Below are positions 1 through 6,024 of a stretch of 11,815 bases of DNA, one piece after another. The notes below the pieces were generated by a model. That model was not told the origin of the DNA. It ran no database searches and saw only the letters and a program-made list of their open reading frames with translations. The position numbers and the translations under genes were made by a program. The stretch spans positions 6,559 to 18,373 of the forward strand of contig DUES01000196.1 in NCBI GenBank assembly GCA_011192055.1. The letters run 5' to 3'. Numbering within the stretch: position 1 is the first letter of the stretch; each line of letters opens with the position of its first letter. This stretch comes from Dehalococcoidia bacterium (GTDB taxonomy: Bacteria > Chloroflexota > Dehalococcoidia > Dehalococcoidales > Fen-1064).

Positions 1-666
1 GTCACCGATGACTCAATTGAATGGCAAAGGGACAAATGCACCAGTTGCATCGCCTGTCTCGGGGGTATGCTCGGTCGTGGGATAGTTGAGCTATCAGCGG
101 AACACTACCAGGCCACCAACGCCGCCATCGCTGACGCCTGCCTGGCTACCGTTAAGGCAGTGGGACCTGACAAGGTCGGTTTCATTAACCTGGCAATTGA
201 CCTCGTGACCGGATGCGACTGTGTGAATTTCTCGGACACAGCCATTCTGCCTAACCTGGGAGTATTCGCAGGCACCGACCCGGTAGCCATCGACAAGGCA
301 TGTATCGATAAGACGATTGAAACAGCCGGAATTCATGGCACCAAGGCTGAAGAAATGGACGTACTGGAAAGCGGCCAGCGCAAGTTCGAAATATGTTCCC
401 CCTTCCTGGCCGGCCTGAGTGAAGAGAACCAGATCAATACCGGTGCTATAAACGGTCTTGGCTCCAGGAAGTACGAGCTTGTCACGGTACCGGAAAAGAA
501 GATGATGGACTTCGCCTTCCCACCAGACCCACGCCCGGTGGGGGTACGATTTCGCTCTATCTTCGCCAAACACCAGCCATTCCCGTACGACCGCCACGAT
601 GGTCATGGCTTCCTGAGAGAGGTAGAAGTTGACCTGGAGCGTGTAAATACCAACTACGATGAATAA
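1..666 (+). CDS. DUF362-like iron-sulfur protein, 3' part (5' end outside window)
   Basis: The frame is open from base 1, so the true start lies to the left; an internal ATG at 67 would cut off the cysteine motif and is not the likely start. The visible 221 residues begin with a cysteine group CX2CX2C (C13, C16, C19 of the fragment). A GCDC motif follows at 71-74, then the stretch NLGVFAGTDPVAIDKA at 85-100. The GCDC...DPVAIDKA pattern is characteristic of DUF362 proteins, which often carry ferredoxin-type clusters and occur mainly in anaerobes; their biochemical role is poorly known. The usual fourth cysteine of a CX2CX2CX3C ferredoxin motif is absent here (Met at that place). The C-terminal tail of about 60 residues is charged and not recognised. 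A 44-bp gap separates it from the next gene on the same strand, so co-transcription is likely. Family assignment is fairly secure; function is not. Confidence 0.75.
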   Translation, partial: VTDDSIEWQRDKCTSCIACLGGMLGRGIVELSAEHYQATNAAIADACLATVKAVGPDKVGFINLAIDLVTGCDCVNFSDTAILPNLGVFAGTDPVAIDKACIDKTIETAGIHGTKAEEMDVLESGQRKFEICSPFLAGLSEENQINTGAINGLGSRKYELVTVPEKKMMDFAFPPDPRPVGVRFRSIFAKHQPFPYDRHDGHGFLREVEVDLERVNTNYDE

Positions 667-710
667 CGGTAGCTCAGCAAGAGCGGACCGAACGAGAGAA
701 GGTGTAATAG

Positions 711-1034
711 ATGATTCCTAAGGGTATCGAGAATGCAGACGCCATCATAGAATCCTGCAAGCTGAGTCTGGCAGGTCTGGAATCGGCAGAGCCGGAGTGG
801 AAAGAGGTATTGCAGAATATCATAAGTGCACTGGAGGAATTGAAAACCAAATTCTTCCTGAAGACAAACCTGGCAATACCGGTGACCAACGCGTGCCGTA
901 AAAGTGCCGCAGAGCTTCAGGCCATAGTTGAGGCAAAGGACCTTTCCGGCTTTCCCGAAGCGCTTGCACAATTCCAGGGCACTATTGAAAAGCTGCTGAA
1001 ACAGGCCAACATGGAAGGAATAACAATCACATGA
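711..1034 (+). CDS. small helical protein of unknown function
   Basis: This 107-residue protein is not recognised. It is predicted by eye to be almost entirely alpha-helical: amphipathic stretches rich in Glu, Lys, Leu and Ala run through most of its length, with no signal peptide or membrane segment. Two cysteines (positions 16 and 62) show no metal-binding spacing. The ATG is preceded by AGAAGGTG at a good distance, supporting the start. Its stop codon overlaps the start of the following SDR gene in an ATGA arrangement, which suggests translational coupling and a shared pathway or complex. It may be a small accessory or partner subunit of the neighbouring enzymes, but nothing in the sequence shows this directly. 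Confidence 0.7.
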   Translation: MIPKGIENADAIIESCKLSLAGLESAEPEWKEVLQNIISALEELKTKFFLKTNLAIPVTNACRKSAAELQAIVEAKDLSGFPEALAQFQGTIEKLLKQANMEGITIT

Positions 1035-1906
1035 TGACGCCTGTTCTGGTTACCGGTGGCGCCGGCAGTGTGGGCAAGCTCGTTGCAGGGCAACTCCGGA
1101 GTATGGACTATGCCGTCAGGGTTTTCGACCTACCCGGTATGGACTACTCCAGCCTCGAAGGGGAGGAAGGAATCGAAATCCTGACAGGAGACCTTACGAA
1201 GCCCGACTCCGTGGAAGCCGCCGTGCAGGATATCAGTGCCGTCATTCACCTTGCGGCACTTCTCCCGCCTGCCAGTGAGCGGAACCGTGAGCTTACCTTT
1301 GCCGTTAATGTAGAGGGTACTATCCGGCTGGCAGATGCCGTGAAGAAGGTTAACCCGAGCGCTCCTTTTGTTTTCAGTTCATCGGTCAGCACATACGGTG
1401 ACACCACGGGTACACAGGGACCCGTGACCATAGACCATCGGCAGCAGGCACTGGATATCTACGCTGACAGTAAAATCTCCGCGGAACGACTTCTACTGGA
1501 AAGCTACGCGAACGCTGTTATACTGCGTATCTCGGGTATTTCAGTGCCGTCTTTGCAGTCACCTCCCGAGGTTTGGCCCTTCATGGCTGACCAGCAGATT
1601 GAGTTCGTTCACCGGGATGACGTGGTAACAGCACTGTGTGCAGCGGTCCAGGTGGAGAAGGCTAAAGGGCATGTCTTCAACGTTGCAGGCGGTACCACGT
1701 GGCGGACCACAGGCAAGGAGTACGTTAAGGACTATTTCGACCTCCTGGGAGTGCCCATCGAGGAGGCGCACTTCCAGGAGCGTCCGGGCTGGTGTGACTG
1801 GTATGAAACCGAAGAATCCCAGCGTATCCTTTCTTACCAGAATACCACGTACCAGGCATATCTGGACCAGGTCCAGTCTGAAATTGATAAGATGATGCAG
1901 GAGTAG
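1031..1906 (+). CDS. extended SDR: NAD(P)-dependent epimerase/dehydratase family protein
   Basis: This 291-residue protein is an extended short-chain dehydrogenase. The N-terminal Rossmann motif TGGAGSVG (residues 8-15) binds the dinucleotide. Asp33 at the end of beta-2 (VFDLPG) favours NAD over NADP. VFSSSVSTYG (114-123) supplies the catalytic serine region, and YADSK (144-148) is the YxxxK active site. HRDDVV near 194-199 matches the family's conserved C-terminal segment. Relatives act on nucleotide sugars or on other hydroxy/keto substrates, and the substrate cannot be read from sequence. There are two ATGs in a row (1031 and 1034); GGAAGGA at about 1014-1020 serves either. The gene overlaps the previous one by 4 bp and lies in a cluster with a DUF362 protein and a CoA-transferase rather than with sugar genes, so a role in degrading a non-sugar compound is possible (inference). 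Confidence 0.88.
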   Translation: MMTPVLVTGGAGSVGKLVAGQLRSMDYAVRVFDLPGMDYSSLEGEEGIEILTGDLTKPDSVEAAVQDISAVIHLAALLPPASERNRELTFAVNVEGTIRLADAVKKVNPSAPFVFSSSVSTYGDTTGTQGPVTIDHRQQALDIYADSKISAERLLLESYANAVILRISGISVPSLQSPPEVWPFMADQQIEFVHRDDVVTALCAAVQVEKAKGHVFNVAGGTTWRTTGKEYVKDYFDLLGVPIEEAHFQERPGWCDWYETEESQRILSYQNTTYQAYLDQVQSEIDKMMQE

Positions 1907-1988
1907 TCGGCATACAACCCTGCCACAACAGAAATCCGCTTAAGCCGGCTGTTTATCTCTGAACCTGCGTGTCATTATGAAGTGACAG

Positions 1989-2046
1989 TGAACGGTTGCG
2001 GGCGTCCACAACCGTTCAGTTACCGGTTCCGCGCCGGGAACCGGTA
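1989..2046 (+). repeat. two back-to-back perfect hairpins upstream of the CoA-transferase
   Basis: Hairpin 1 has arms TGAACGGTTG (1989-1998) and CAACCGTTCA (2009-2018) around a 10-nt loop. Hairpin 2 has arms TACCGGTTCC (2021-2030) and GGAACCGGTA (2037-2046) around a 6-nt GC-rich loop. Both stems are perfect 10-bp pairs and only 2 bases separate them. Neither is followed by a T-run, so they are poor intrinsic terminators. They sit in the 226-bp gap between the SDR stop and the CoA-transferase start. They could stabilise the 3' end of the upstream mRNA, lie in a leader, act as protein-binding palindromes, or be a REP-like repeat. I see no second copy in this window. Confidence 0.7.
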
Positions 2047-2132
2047 TCCTCGTACAAATCCTGCGATAAATGATAATCCGTCAATTGGACTGACATGGTC
2101 ATATTATCCGGGGAAGAAGAGGAAACACGAGC

Positions 2133-3380
2133 ATGTTGTCTGCACTGGAAGGAATAAAAGTAGTAGAAATAACTACCATGGCCGCAGCACCAATGGCAGC
2201 AAGGCTTCTTGGCGAGTGGGGAGCCGAAGTTATTCACATTGAGCATCCCGTAACCGGAGACCCCTGGAGGACCTGGCTTACCCAGGGCGGACGTCAGCTT
2301 GACCCTGAATTACAGTACCACTACTGGGACCACTACGCACGAAATAAAAAGAGCATCAGCCTTAGTCTTAAACACGAGAAAGGCAAAAAAATACTGTCCC
2401 GGTTGATTGAGTCTGCTGATGTTCTCCTCGTTAACCGTCGCCCATTTGAACTTAAAAAGCTGGGCCTGGAATATGAAAACGTCAGCAAACTGAATCCCGG
2501 AATTATCTATGCTTCACTCACTGGTTTTGGTCGGAAAGGCCCCCATAAGAATATGCCAGTGCAGGATACAACGGGTTTCTGGGCCAGGTCAGGGTTTATG
2601 TATCTGCTTCAGGAGGAAGGTGCATATCCACCGTCTGCCGGGTACCGTGCTCTTGCAGCAGGAGACAAGACCACAGCCCTGGCCCTGGCATGTGGAATCA
2701 TACTTGCCCTCTTTGTCAGAGAGAGGACCGGAATAGGACAGGAAGTTGATGTATCGCTCCTTCATACCAGTATCTATACCATGGTGGCAACAGTCCTCAC
2801 TCTTGGTAATATGAAAGGTATCCTTACTCCTGAAGAATCATATGAACAACTGTGGCACCGTAAAAGACAGGAGGTGTCGCCTTTAGTTATTTCTTATGAA
2901 ACAAAGGACGGCAGGTATCTTCAATTGAGCCTGGCACCGGTTGAACCATACTGGCACCGGTTCTGTGCAGCGATTGGGAAACCTGAACTGGAGAATGACC
3001 CCAGGTTCGATTCAATAGAAAGCAGGACTGAAAACACAGATACCCTCTTATCCATCCTTGAAGAGGTCTTCAGAAGCAAAACTCTGGAGGAGTGGAAACC
3101 CATCCTTTTCGAAGCGGAACTATTGTGGGCACCTGTCCAGACACCTGATGAGGTTGTTAATGACCCGCAGGTGAGAGCAAATGATATTATTGTGCCATTT
3201 GAACATCCCGAGTACGGGCAAATTGACGTGGTTGCCAACCCGATAAAACTCAGCAAGACACCGGCAACGATACGGACACCCGCACCAGAATTCAGCCAGC
3301 ACACCGAGGAAATACTACAGGGACTCGGCTACAGCTGGGAGGATATAGCCCAGCTCAAAGAAGAGGGCGTAATCGCATAA
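2133..3380 (+). CDS. family III CoA-transferase (CaiB/BaiF/formyl-CoA transferase type)
   Basis: This 415-residue protein matches the usual length of family III CoA-transferases, cytoplasmic interlocked dimers that move CoA between carboxylic acids through an aspartyl-CoA intermediate. The N-terminus (LEGIKVVEIT, then GEWGAEVIHIEHP) is the family signature. The likely nucleophile is Asp145 in MPVQDTTGFWARSG, the position of the catalytic Asp in formyl-CoA transferase. ERTGIGQEVDVSLL (about 197-210) and APVQTPDEVVNDPQ in the C-terminal half are further conserved blocks. The tail PEFSQHTEEIL...LGYS is also typical. The ATG has GAAGAGGAAA about 10 nt upstream. The substrate is unknown; CaiB-type enzymes handle carnitine, oxalate, aromatic and terpenoid acids. 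It lies 226 bp after the SDR on the same strand, so it may be expressed separately. By eye, its codons are somewhat more A/T-rich than those of the genes before it. Confidence 0.92.
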   Translation: MLSALEGIKVVEITTMAAAPMAARLLGEWGAEVIHIEHPVTGDPWRTWLTQGGRQLDPELQYHYWDHYARNKKSISLSLKHEKGKKILSRLIESADVLLVNRRPFELKKLGLEYENVSKLNPGIIYASLTGFGRKGPHKNMPVQDTTGFWARSGFMYLLQEEGAYPPSAGYRALAAGDKTTALALACGIILALFVRERTGIGQEVDVSLLHTSIYTMVATVLTLGNMKGILTPEESYEQLWHRKRQEVSPLVISYETKDGRYLQLSLAPVEPYWHRFCAAIGKPELENDPRFDSIESRTENTDTLLSILEEVFRSKTLEEWKPILFEAELLWAPVQTPDEVVNDPQVRANDIIVPFEHPEYGQIDVVANPIKLSKTPATIRTPAPEFSQHTEEILQGLGYSWEDIAQLKEEGVIA

Positions 3381-3382
3381 TC

Positions 3383-3404
3383 TCCGGACAAATCCCGGAC
3401 TTTT
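3383..3404 (+). terminator. weak intrinsic terminator after the CoA-transferase
   Basis: A 5-bp stem TCCGG (3383-3387) / CCGGA (3395-3399) with a 7-nt loop is followed by CTTTT at 3400-3404, two bases after the CoA-transferase stop codon. The stem is short and the T-run only four bases, so efficiency is uncertain. A second small inverted repeat, ACCTTT (3428-3433) / AAAGGT (3446-3451), lies further on. Nothing else is seen before the convergent gene ends at 3541. Confidence 0.4.
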
Positions 3405-3540
3405 AATTACACGAGTGTTAAATCGAAACCTTTGCGTTGGCTGTTAAAGGTCTTGCCAATTGCCAGGCAGGCACTGCTCATCTACCACTGGTTATTACCC
3501 GCCCCTGCTTCCATTGATTGTGGCGGCAATTTACCATGTC

Positions 3541-4020
3541 TTATTGAGCAAAGCTGGAACGCATCTTGATTCCCCAGTGGCCGTCCTGCCTGGTCATGAT
3601 CCAGATAGATGGAAACGCACCTATCTTGCTGCCATCAGCCCTGTACCGTGAGAACTGCACCTTGAGATGTACCTTATCCTCAATACTCTGAATGACCTCC
3701 CGCGAGTCCCAGCAACTGTGGTTCCATCCGTAGCGCTTCCTGAACTCATCAAAGAAATCATCAGGCATCTGAGTACCGGCAGTTTCACTGACGGCCAGTC
3801 TGCCACCTGCCCCTACCCGGGCATGAGGGTAGTTTATAAAGGTACCCGTCTTCTGGGCATCAGCCTCGTTGAATGCGTCCATGTATCCTATTGCCGCTTT
3901 CACCGCATTCTCTTCCGATTCGTTTTTTACGACCGTAACGATTCTTTCTTCTTTCGAATCCGTGGTAGCCTTTTCGATGGTTACTATGTCTTTCGGATAT
4001 GATTCACCGGATTGTGCCAT
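3541..4020 (-). CDS. NTF2/SnoaL-like fold protein of unknown function
   Basis: The chosen start is the ATG at 4020, giving 159 residues, because GGGAGGG lies just upstream (4024-4030). The frame is open 19 codons further back, but that extension has no better ribosome site. The first 35 residues are charged and probably disordered. From residue 38 the pattern AVKAAIGYMDAFNEAD begins an NTF2-like alpha+beta cone fold: helices, then NYPHARVGAGGRLAV, a helical stretch DDFFDEFRKRYGW, and strands ending in HWGIKMRSSFA. Such proteins can be enzymes (isomerases, cyclases), ligand binders or domains of larger systems; no catalytic set can be assigned here. It has no signal peptide or membrane segment. 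The gene converges on the CoA-transferase. The 237 bp between its start and the tRNA hold no clear promoter, so it may be read through from the tRNA promoter or from a weak promoter of its own. The fold is a moderately sure recognition. Confidence 0.75.
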   Translation of the reverse strand: MAQSGESYPKDIVTIEKATTDSKEERIVTVVKNESEENAVKAAIGYMDAFNEADAQKTGTFINYPHARVGAGGRLAVSETAGTQMPDDFFDEFRKRYGWNHSCWDSREVIQSIEDKVHLKVQFSRYRADGSKIGAFPSIWIMTRQDGHWGIKMRSSFAQ

Positions 4021-4257
4021 ATTCCCTCCCTGCCATATTATGAATACGTGAAAGTGAGTAACCCGTGCCGGTAACAAGATACATCACTCCCGGGGATTTT
4101 ACCACTGAAAGAGATATTGTTACCAGCGGAAGGACTGCCTTTGTAACCAGAGAAGTGATTAAATTACGAACACAGATAAAGATAAGAGGATTGAAACAAC
4201 TGGGTAAAGCCGGGTCTGAGTGGTTGCTCTTGAAGGAAGTGTGGACGGATATTTTAC

Positions 4258-4334
4258 TGGCGACCCCGGCGGGATTCGAACCCGCGATCTCCACCGTGAC
4301 AGGGTGGCATGTTAAACCGCTACACCACGGGGCC
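4258..4334 (-). tRNA. tRNA-Asp (anticodon GTC), CCA encoded
   Basis: The minus strand folds as a complete cloverleaf. The acceptor is GGCCCCG/CGGGGTC (one G-U pair), the D-stem GTGT/ACAT, and the anticodon stem CCACC/GGTGG with loop CTGTCAC (anticodon GTC at 4300-4298). The variable loop is AGATC and the T-arm GCGGG-TTCGAAT-CCCGC. The discriminator is G73, as expected for an aspartate tRNA. The three bases after it read CCA, so the 3' CCA is encoded. The body is 74 nt, 77 nt with CCA. Open frames running through this stretch on either strand are artefacts of the tRNA. No strong terminator is visible downstream. Confidence 0.96.
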
Positions 4335-4388
4335 GTTCAAGACTGGTTAGCTACACAGGAACCAATAAAATTGAGACCTGTATAAAAA

Positions 4389-4417
4389 AGTGTATCAGGG
4401 TAGTATACTCCTGTCAA
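4389..4417 (-). promoter_or_regulatory. sigma-70-type promoter for tRNA-Asp
   Basis: On the minus strand a perfect -35 TTGACA (4417-4412) is followed after exactly 17 bases by TACACT (4394-4389), which matches four of six positions of the -10 consensus. Transcription would start near 4382, giving a leader of about 48 nt before the tRNA 5' end at 4334. Spacing and orientation fit well. Confidence 0.65.
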
Positions 4418-4529
4418 CCCGTGATTATTATACCCCGGAATGAAAAGGAATTACATTGTTCATAGACCTTTTTTGAATTAATAATTTCCATCGCAATAGT
4501 ATATACCAACTCAAACCGTGACTGTCTGT

Positions 4530-4552
4530 ATGTTATAATGATAATATAACAT
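4530..4552 (+). promoter_or_regulatory. extended -10 promoter overlapped by a palindromic putative operator
   Basis: TG-T-TATAAT (4531-4539) is a perfect extended -10 box on the plus strand without a recognisable -35, pointing toward the J-domain gene 115 bp away. It lies within a perfect 8-bp inverted repeat, ATGTTATA (4530-4537) and TATAACAT (4545-4552) with a 7-bp centre. A dimeric repressor bound there would block RNA polymerase. AT-rich sequence makes chance palindromes more likely, so the operator role is an inference. Confidence 0.45.
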
Positions 4553-4565
4553 CATGACTGTGGAT

Positions 4566-4632
4566 AAAGGTCTACAACCTCGTACTTTCTTACCCGTACA
4601 ACCACACCATACGCCTGTCGAGGCAGACCTTT
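4566..4632 (+). promoter_or_regulatory. long inverted repeat in the probable leader of the J-domain gene
   Basis: AAAGGTCT (4566-4573) pairs with AGACCTTT (4625-4632), and just inside them CCTCG (4578-4582) pairs with CGAGG (4619-4623). The result is a two-part stem with a 4-nt/1-nt internal loop and a 36-nt apical loop. It ends 21 nt before the start codon, next to the weak GA-rich ribosome site at 4636-4643. TTACC in the loop (4590-4594) could pair with GGTAA (4633-4637) beside that site. It may be a translational control element or an RNA thermometer; no known riboswitch consensus is recognised. Confidence 0.35.
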
Positions 4633-4653
4633 GGTAAAGAAGAACCGGTAAAA

Positions 4654-5328
4654 ATGACAATAAAGTCAAAAGACTACTACAAAGTCCTGGGGGTATCGCG
4701 AACTTCCAGTGATGATGATATCAAGAAGGCTTACCGGAAGCTGGCAATGCAGTATCATCCGGACCGTAATCCCGGCAAAGAAGACTGGGCAAACGAAAAA
4801 TTCAAGGAAATCAATGAGGCGTATGCTGTTCTGGGAAACCAGGAAAAACGCAGCCAGTACGACCGCTTTGGTACAGCAGGAAATATCGGTGATATCTTCG
4901 GTAACCGTGCTACTCAGTCCGGGTTTGAAGACGTAATGCATGATTTCGGTGGAGCAGGACTCGGATACGATTTCCTGGATGGCATTTTCGGAGATTTTCT
5001 TCACGGAAGGAATTTCACCTTCCGCCAGTACGGGCGTAAACGAAGCGGTCCCGGTCGGGTAGAATTCAATGTACCCTACGGCAGCAACCTGGACGGCATC
5101 TTCGGACGGGCGCAGCGCCCTTCAGGTCGGAACGTAACCTATGAGATTACAATTACCGGCGAACAGGCTGCCAGCGGTATCGAGAAAGACCTCAAACGCA
5201 AAGGCAAGAACCTAAGGGTGAAAATACCCGCCGGGATTAACAACGGCGGTAACGTACGACTCCGCAATGCACGGCAGACAACGGACGGTCAGCCGGGCGA
5301 CATAATCATCAAAGTTACAGTCAGGTAG
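4654..5328 (+). CDS. short J-domain (DnaJ/Hsp40-like) co-chaperone
   Basis: This 224-residue protein starts with a complete J domain (about residues 6-71) with the HPD tripeptide at 35-37, needed to stimulate the ATPase of DnaK/Hsp70. A Gly/Phe-rich linker follows (about 73-125: [23 protein letters not shown]). The rest (about 140-224) resembles a single substrate-binding C-terminal domain: [37 protein letters not shown], then [10 protein letters not shown] at the very end. There is no CXXCXGXG zinc finger, and the protein stops where DnaJ and CbpA (about 300-380 aa) would continue into a second C-terminal domain and dimerisation helix. No dnaK or grpE is nearby. The start is the only in-frame ATG that gives a full J domain; its ribosome site (AAAGAAGA) is weak. 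The preceding non-coding region suggests its own regulated promoter. The J domain is certain, the client unknown. Confidence 0.9.
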   Translation: MTIKSKDYYKVLGVSRTSSDDDIKKAYRKLAMQYHPDRNPGKEDWANEKFKEINEAYAVLGNQEKRSQYDRFGTAGNIGDIFGNRATQSGFEDVMHDFGGAGLGYDFLDGIFGDFLHGRNFTFRQYGRKRSGPGRVEFNVPYGSNLDGIFGRAQRPSGRNVTYEITITGEQAASGIEKDLKRKGKNLRVKIPAGINNGGNVRLRNARQTTDGQPGDIIIKVTVR

Positions 5329-5358
5329 CCCGGTTCATAGAGCAGGTGTCAAACCGGG
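5329..5358 (+). terminator. inverted repeat after the J-domain gene, possible terminator
   Basis: CCCGGTT (5329-5335) directly after the stop codon pairs with AACCGGG (5352-5358) around a 16-nt loop. The trailing sequence is TTAATAAG, without a real T-run, so it may slow polymerase or protect the 3' end rather than terminate. It separates the J-domain gene from the alkyltransferase gene 35 bp further on. Confidence 0.3.
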
Positions 5359-5392
5359 TTAATAAGCCCGTAGTTTCCGTAACCGGGGGGAG

Positions 5393-5905
5393 ATGAACAG
5401 CCAGTTAACGTATACCGTCTTCGAAACTGAGATAGGCTGGATGTCAGTGCTTGCTTCACCCAGGGGACTGTTACGCGCAACGCTGCCGTGTCGCTCCGAA
5501 GAAGAGGCAGTTCAGCATCTTGGTGATACTGTCAAAAGTGCTGTCCGGTCCGATGAACAATTCGCCGGCCTGGCGAAACGTTTCAGAGACTTCTTCAACG
5601 GCGATACACCTTCCTTCCCGGACCGGATTGACTTCTCTGGTGCAACCATTTTCCAGCAAGCCGTGTGGGAAGCTGCCAGACAGATACCTTACGGTGACAC
5701 AAGGAGCTACGGTGATATTGCAGAGCAAATCGGACGGTACGGAGCAGCCCGGGCTGTAGGGCAGGCTATGGGCCGGAACCCGGTAGCCATAATAGTCCCC
5801 TGTCACCGCGTGGTTGCCAGCGGTGGTAAACTCGGCGGATTTGGTGGCGGGGAAGACCTGAAACGGTACCTGCTGGACATGGAAGCATCCACAGACAATG
5901 GTTGA
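5393..5905 (+). CDS. ogt: O6-alkylguanine-DNA alkyltransferase (MGMT/Ogt family)
   Basis: This 170-residue protein is a suicide DNA-repair enzyme that takes the alkyl group from O6-alkylguanine onto its own cysteine. The active site PCHRV contains Cys137. Arg120 in AARAVGQAMGRNP is the 'arginine finger' that flips the base, and Asn129-Pro130 is the asparagine hinge before the active site. FQQAVWEAARQIPYGDTRSYGDIA (from residue 87) is the helix-turn-helix DNA-binding region. GGFGGGEDLKRYLL follows the active site as in the family. The N-terminal beta domain (residues 6-85) is present, so the length is normal for Ogt. The ATG at 5393 is the only usable start, as an in-frame stop occurs at 5363. 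The G-rich sequence before it (GGGGGGAG) lies unusually close. Co-transcription with the J-domain gene is possible. The symbol ogt is by family; ada-type DNA-binding modules are absent. Confidence 0.95.
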   Translation: MNSQLTYTVFETEIGWMSVLASPRGLLRATLPCRSEEEAVQHLGDTVKSAVRSDEQFAGLAKRFRDFFNGDTPSFPDRIDFSGATIFQQAVWEAARQIPYGDTRSYGDIAEQIGRYGAARAVGQAMGRNPVAIIVPCHRVVASGGKLGGFGGGEDLKRYLLDMEASTDNG

Positions 5906-5918
5906 ATACTATTCTGCT

Positions 5919-5936
5919 GCCGAATAATCCGGCTTT
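5919..5936 (+). terminator. possible weak terminator after the alkyltransferase
   Basis: GCCG (5919-5922) and CGGC (5930-5933) form a 4-bp stem with a 7-nt loop followed by TTT, 14 bases after the stop codon. The stem is very short. The remaining bases up to the convergent pseudogene at 6025 show nothing further. Confidence 0.2.
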
Positions 5937-6024
5937 AACGTATTCCTCCATACATATACCGGATATCCAGTAATCTGCGTAACTTCAATCAATGCTGCTT
6001 TCGAAATGTAATATTGTTGAAGCA

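Larger units (their letters stand above)
4335..4653. other. 319-bp non-coding control region between tRNA-Asp and the J-domain gene
   Basis: This AT-rich stretch separates two divergent transcripts and contains no credible reading frame. It holds the tRNA promoter on the minus strand. For the plus strand there is a candidate TTGAAT (4473-4478) with TAGTAT (4497-4502) 18 bases later, and the better extended -10 near 4531-4539. The nine-base sequence TAGACCTTT (4463-4471) is repeated in inverted form as AAAGGTCTA (4566-4574), and AGACCTTT recurs at 4625-4632. I see no CIRCE element (TTAGCACTC palindrome), so HrcA control is not indicated. Confidence 0.5.

Noticed and set aside
94..606. A 170-residue minus-strand frame opposite the first gene
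   Set aside because: The plus strand carries the conserved DUF362 pattern; the opposite frame has no motif or good ribosome site.
1982..2246. Small frames on both strands between the SDR and the CoA-transferase
   Set aside because: They run through the two hairpins and into the CoA-transferase coding region, lack good ribosome sites, and resemble nothing known.
4004..4385. Open frames on both strands through the tRNA-Asp gene
   Set aside because: They translate the tRNA itself (giving phrases such as ATPAGFEPAIS), and the cloverleaf and promoter explain the sequence.
4335..4653. CIRCE/HrcA heat-shock operator before the J-domain gene
   Set aside because: No TTAGCACTC-N9-GAGTGCTAA or near match was found; the palindrome present is unrelated.
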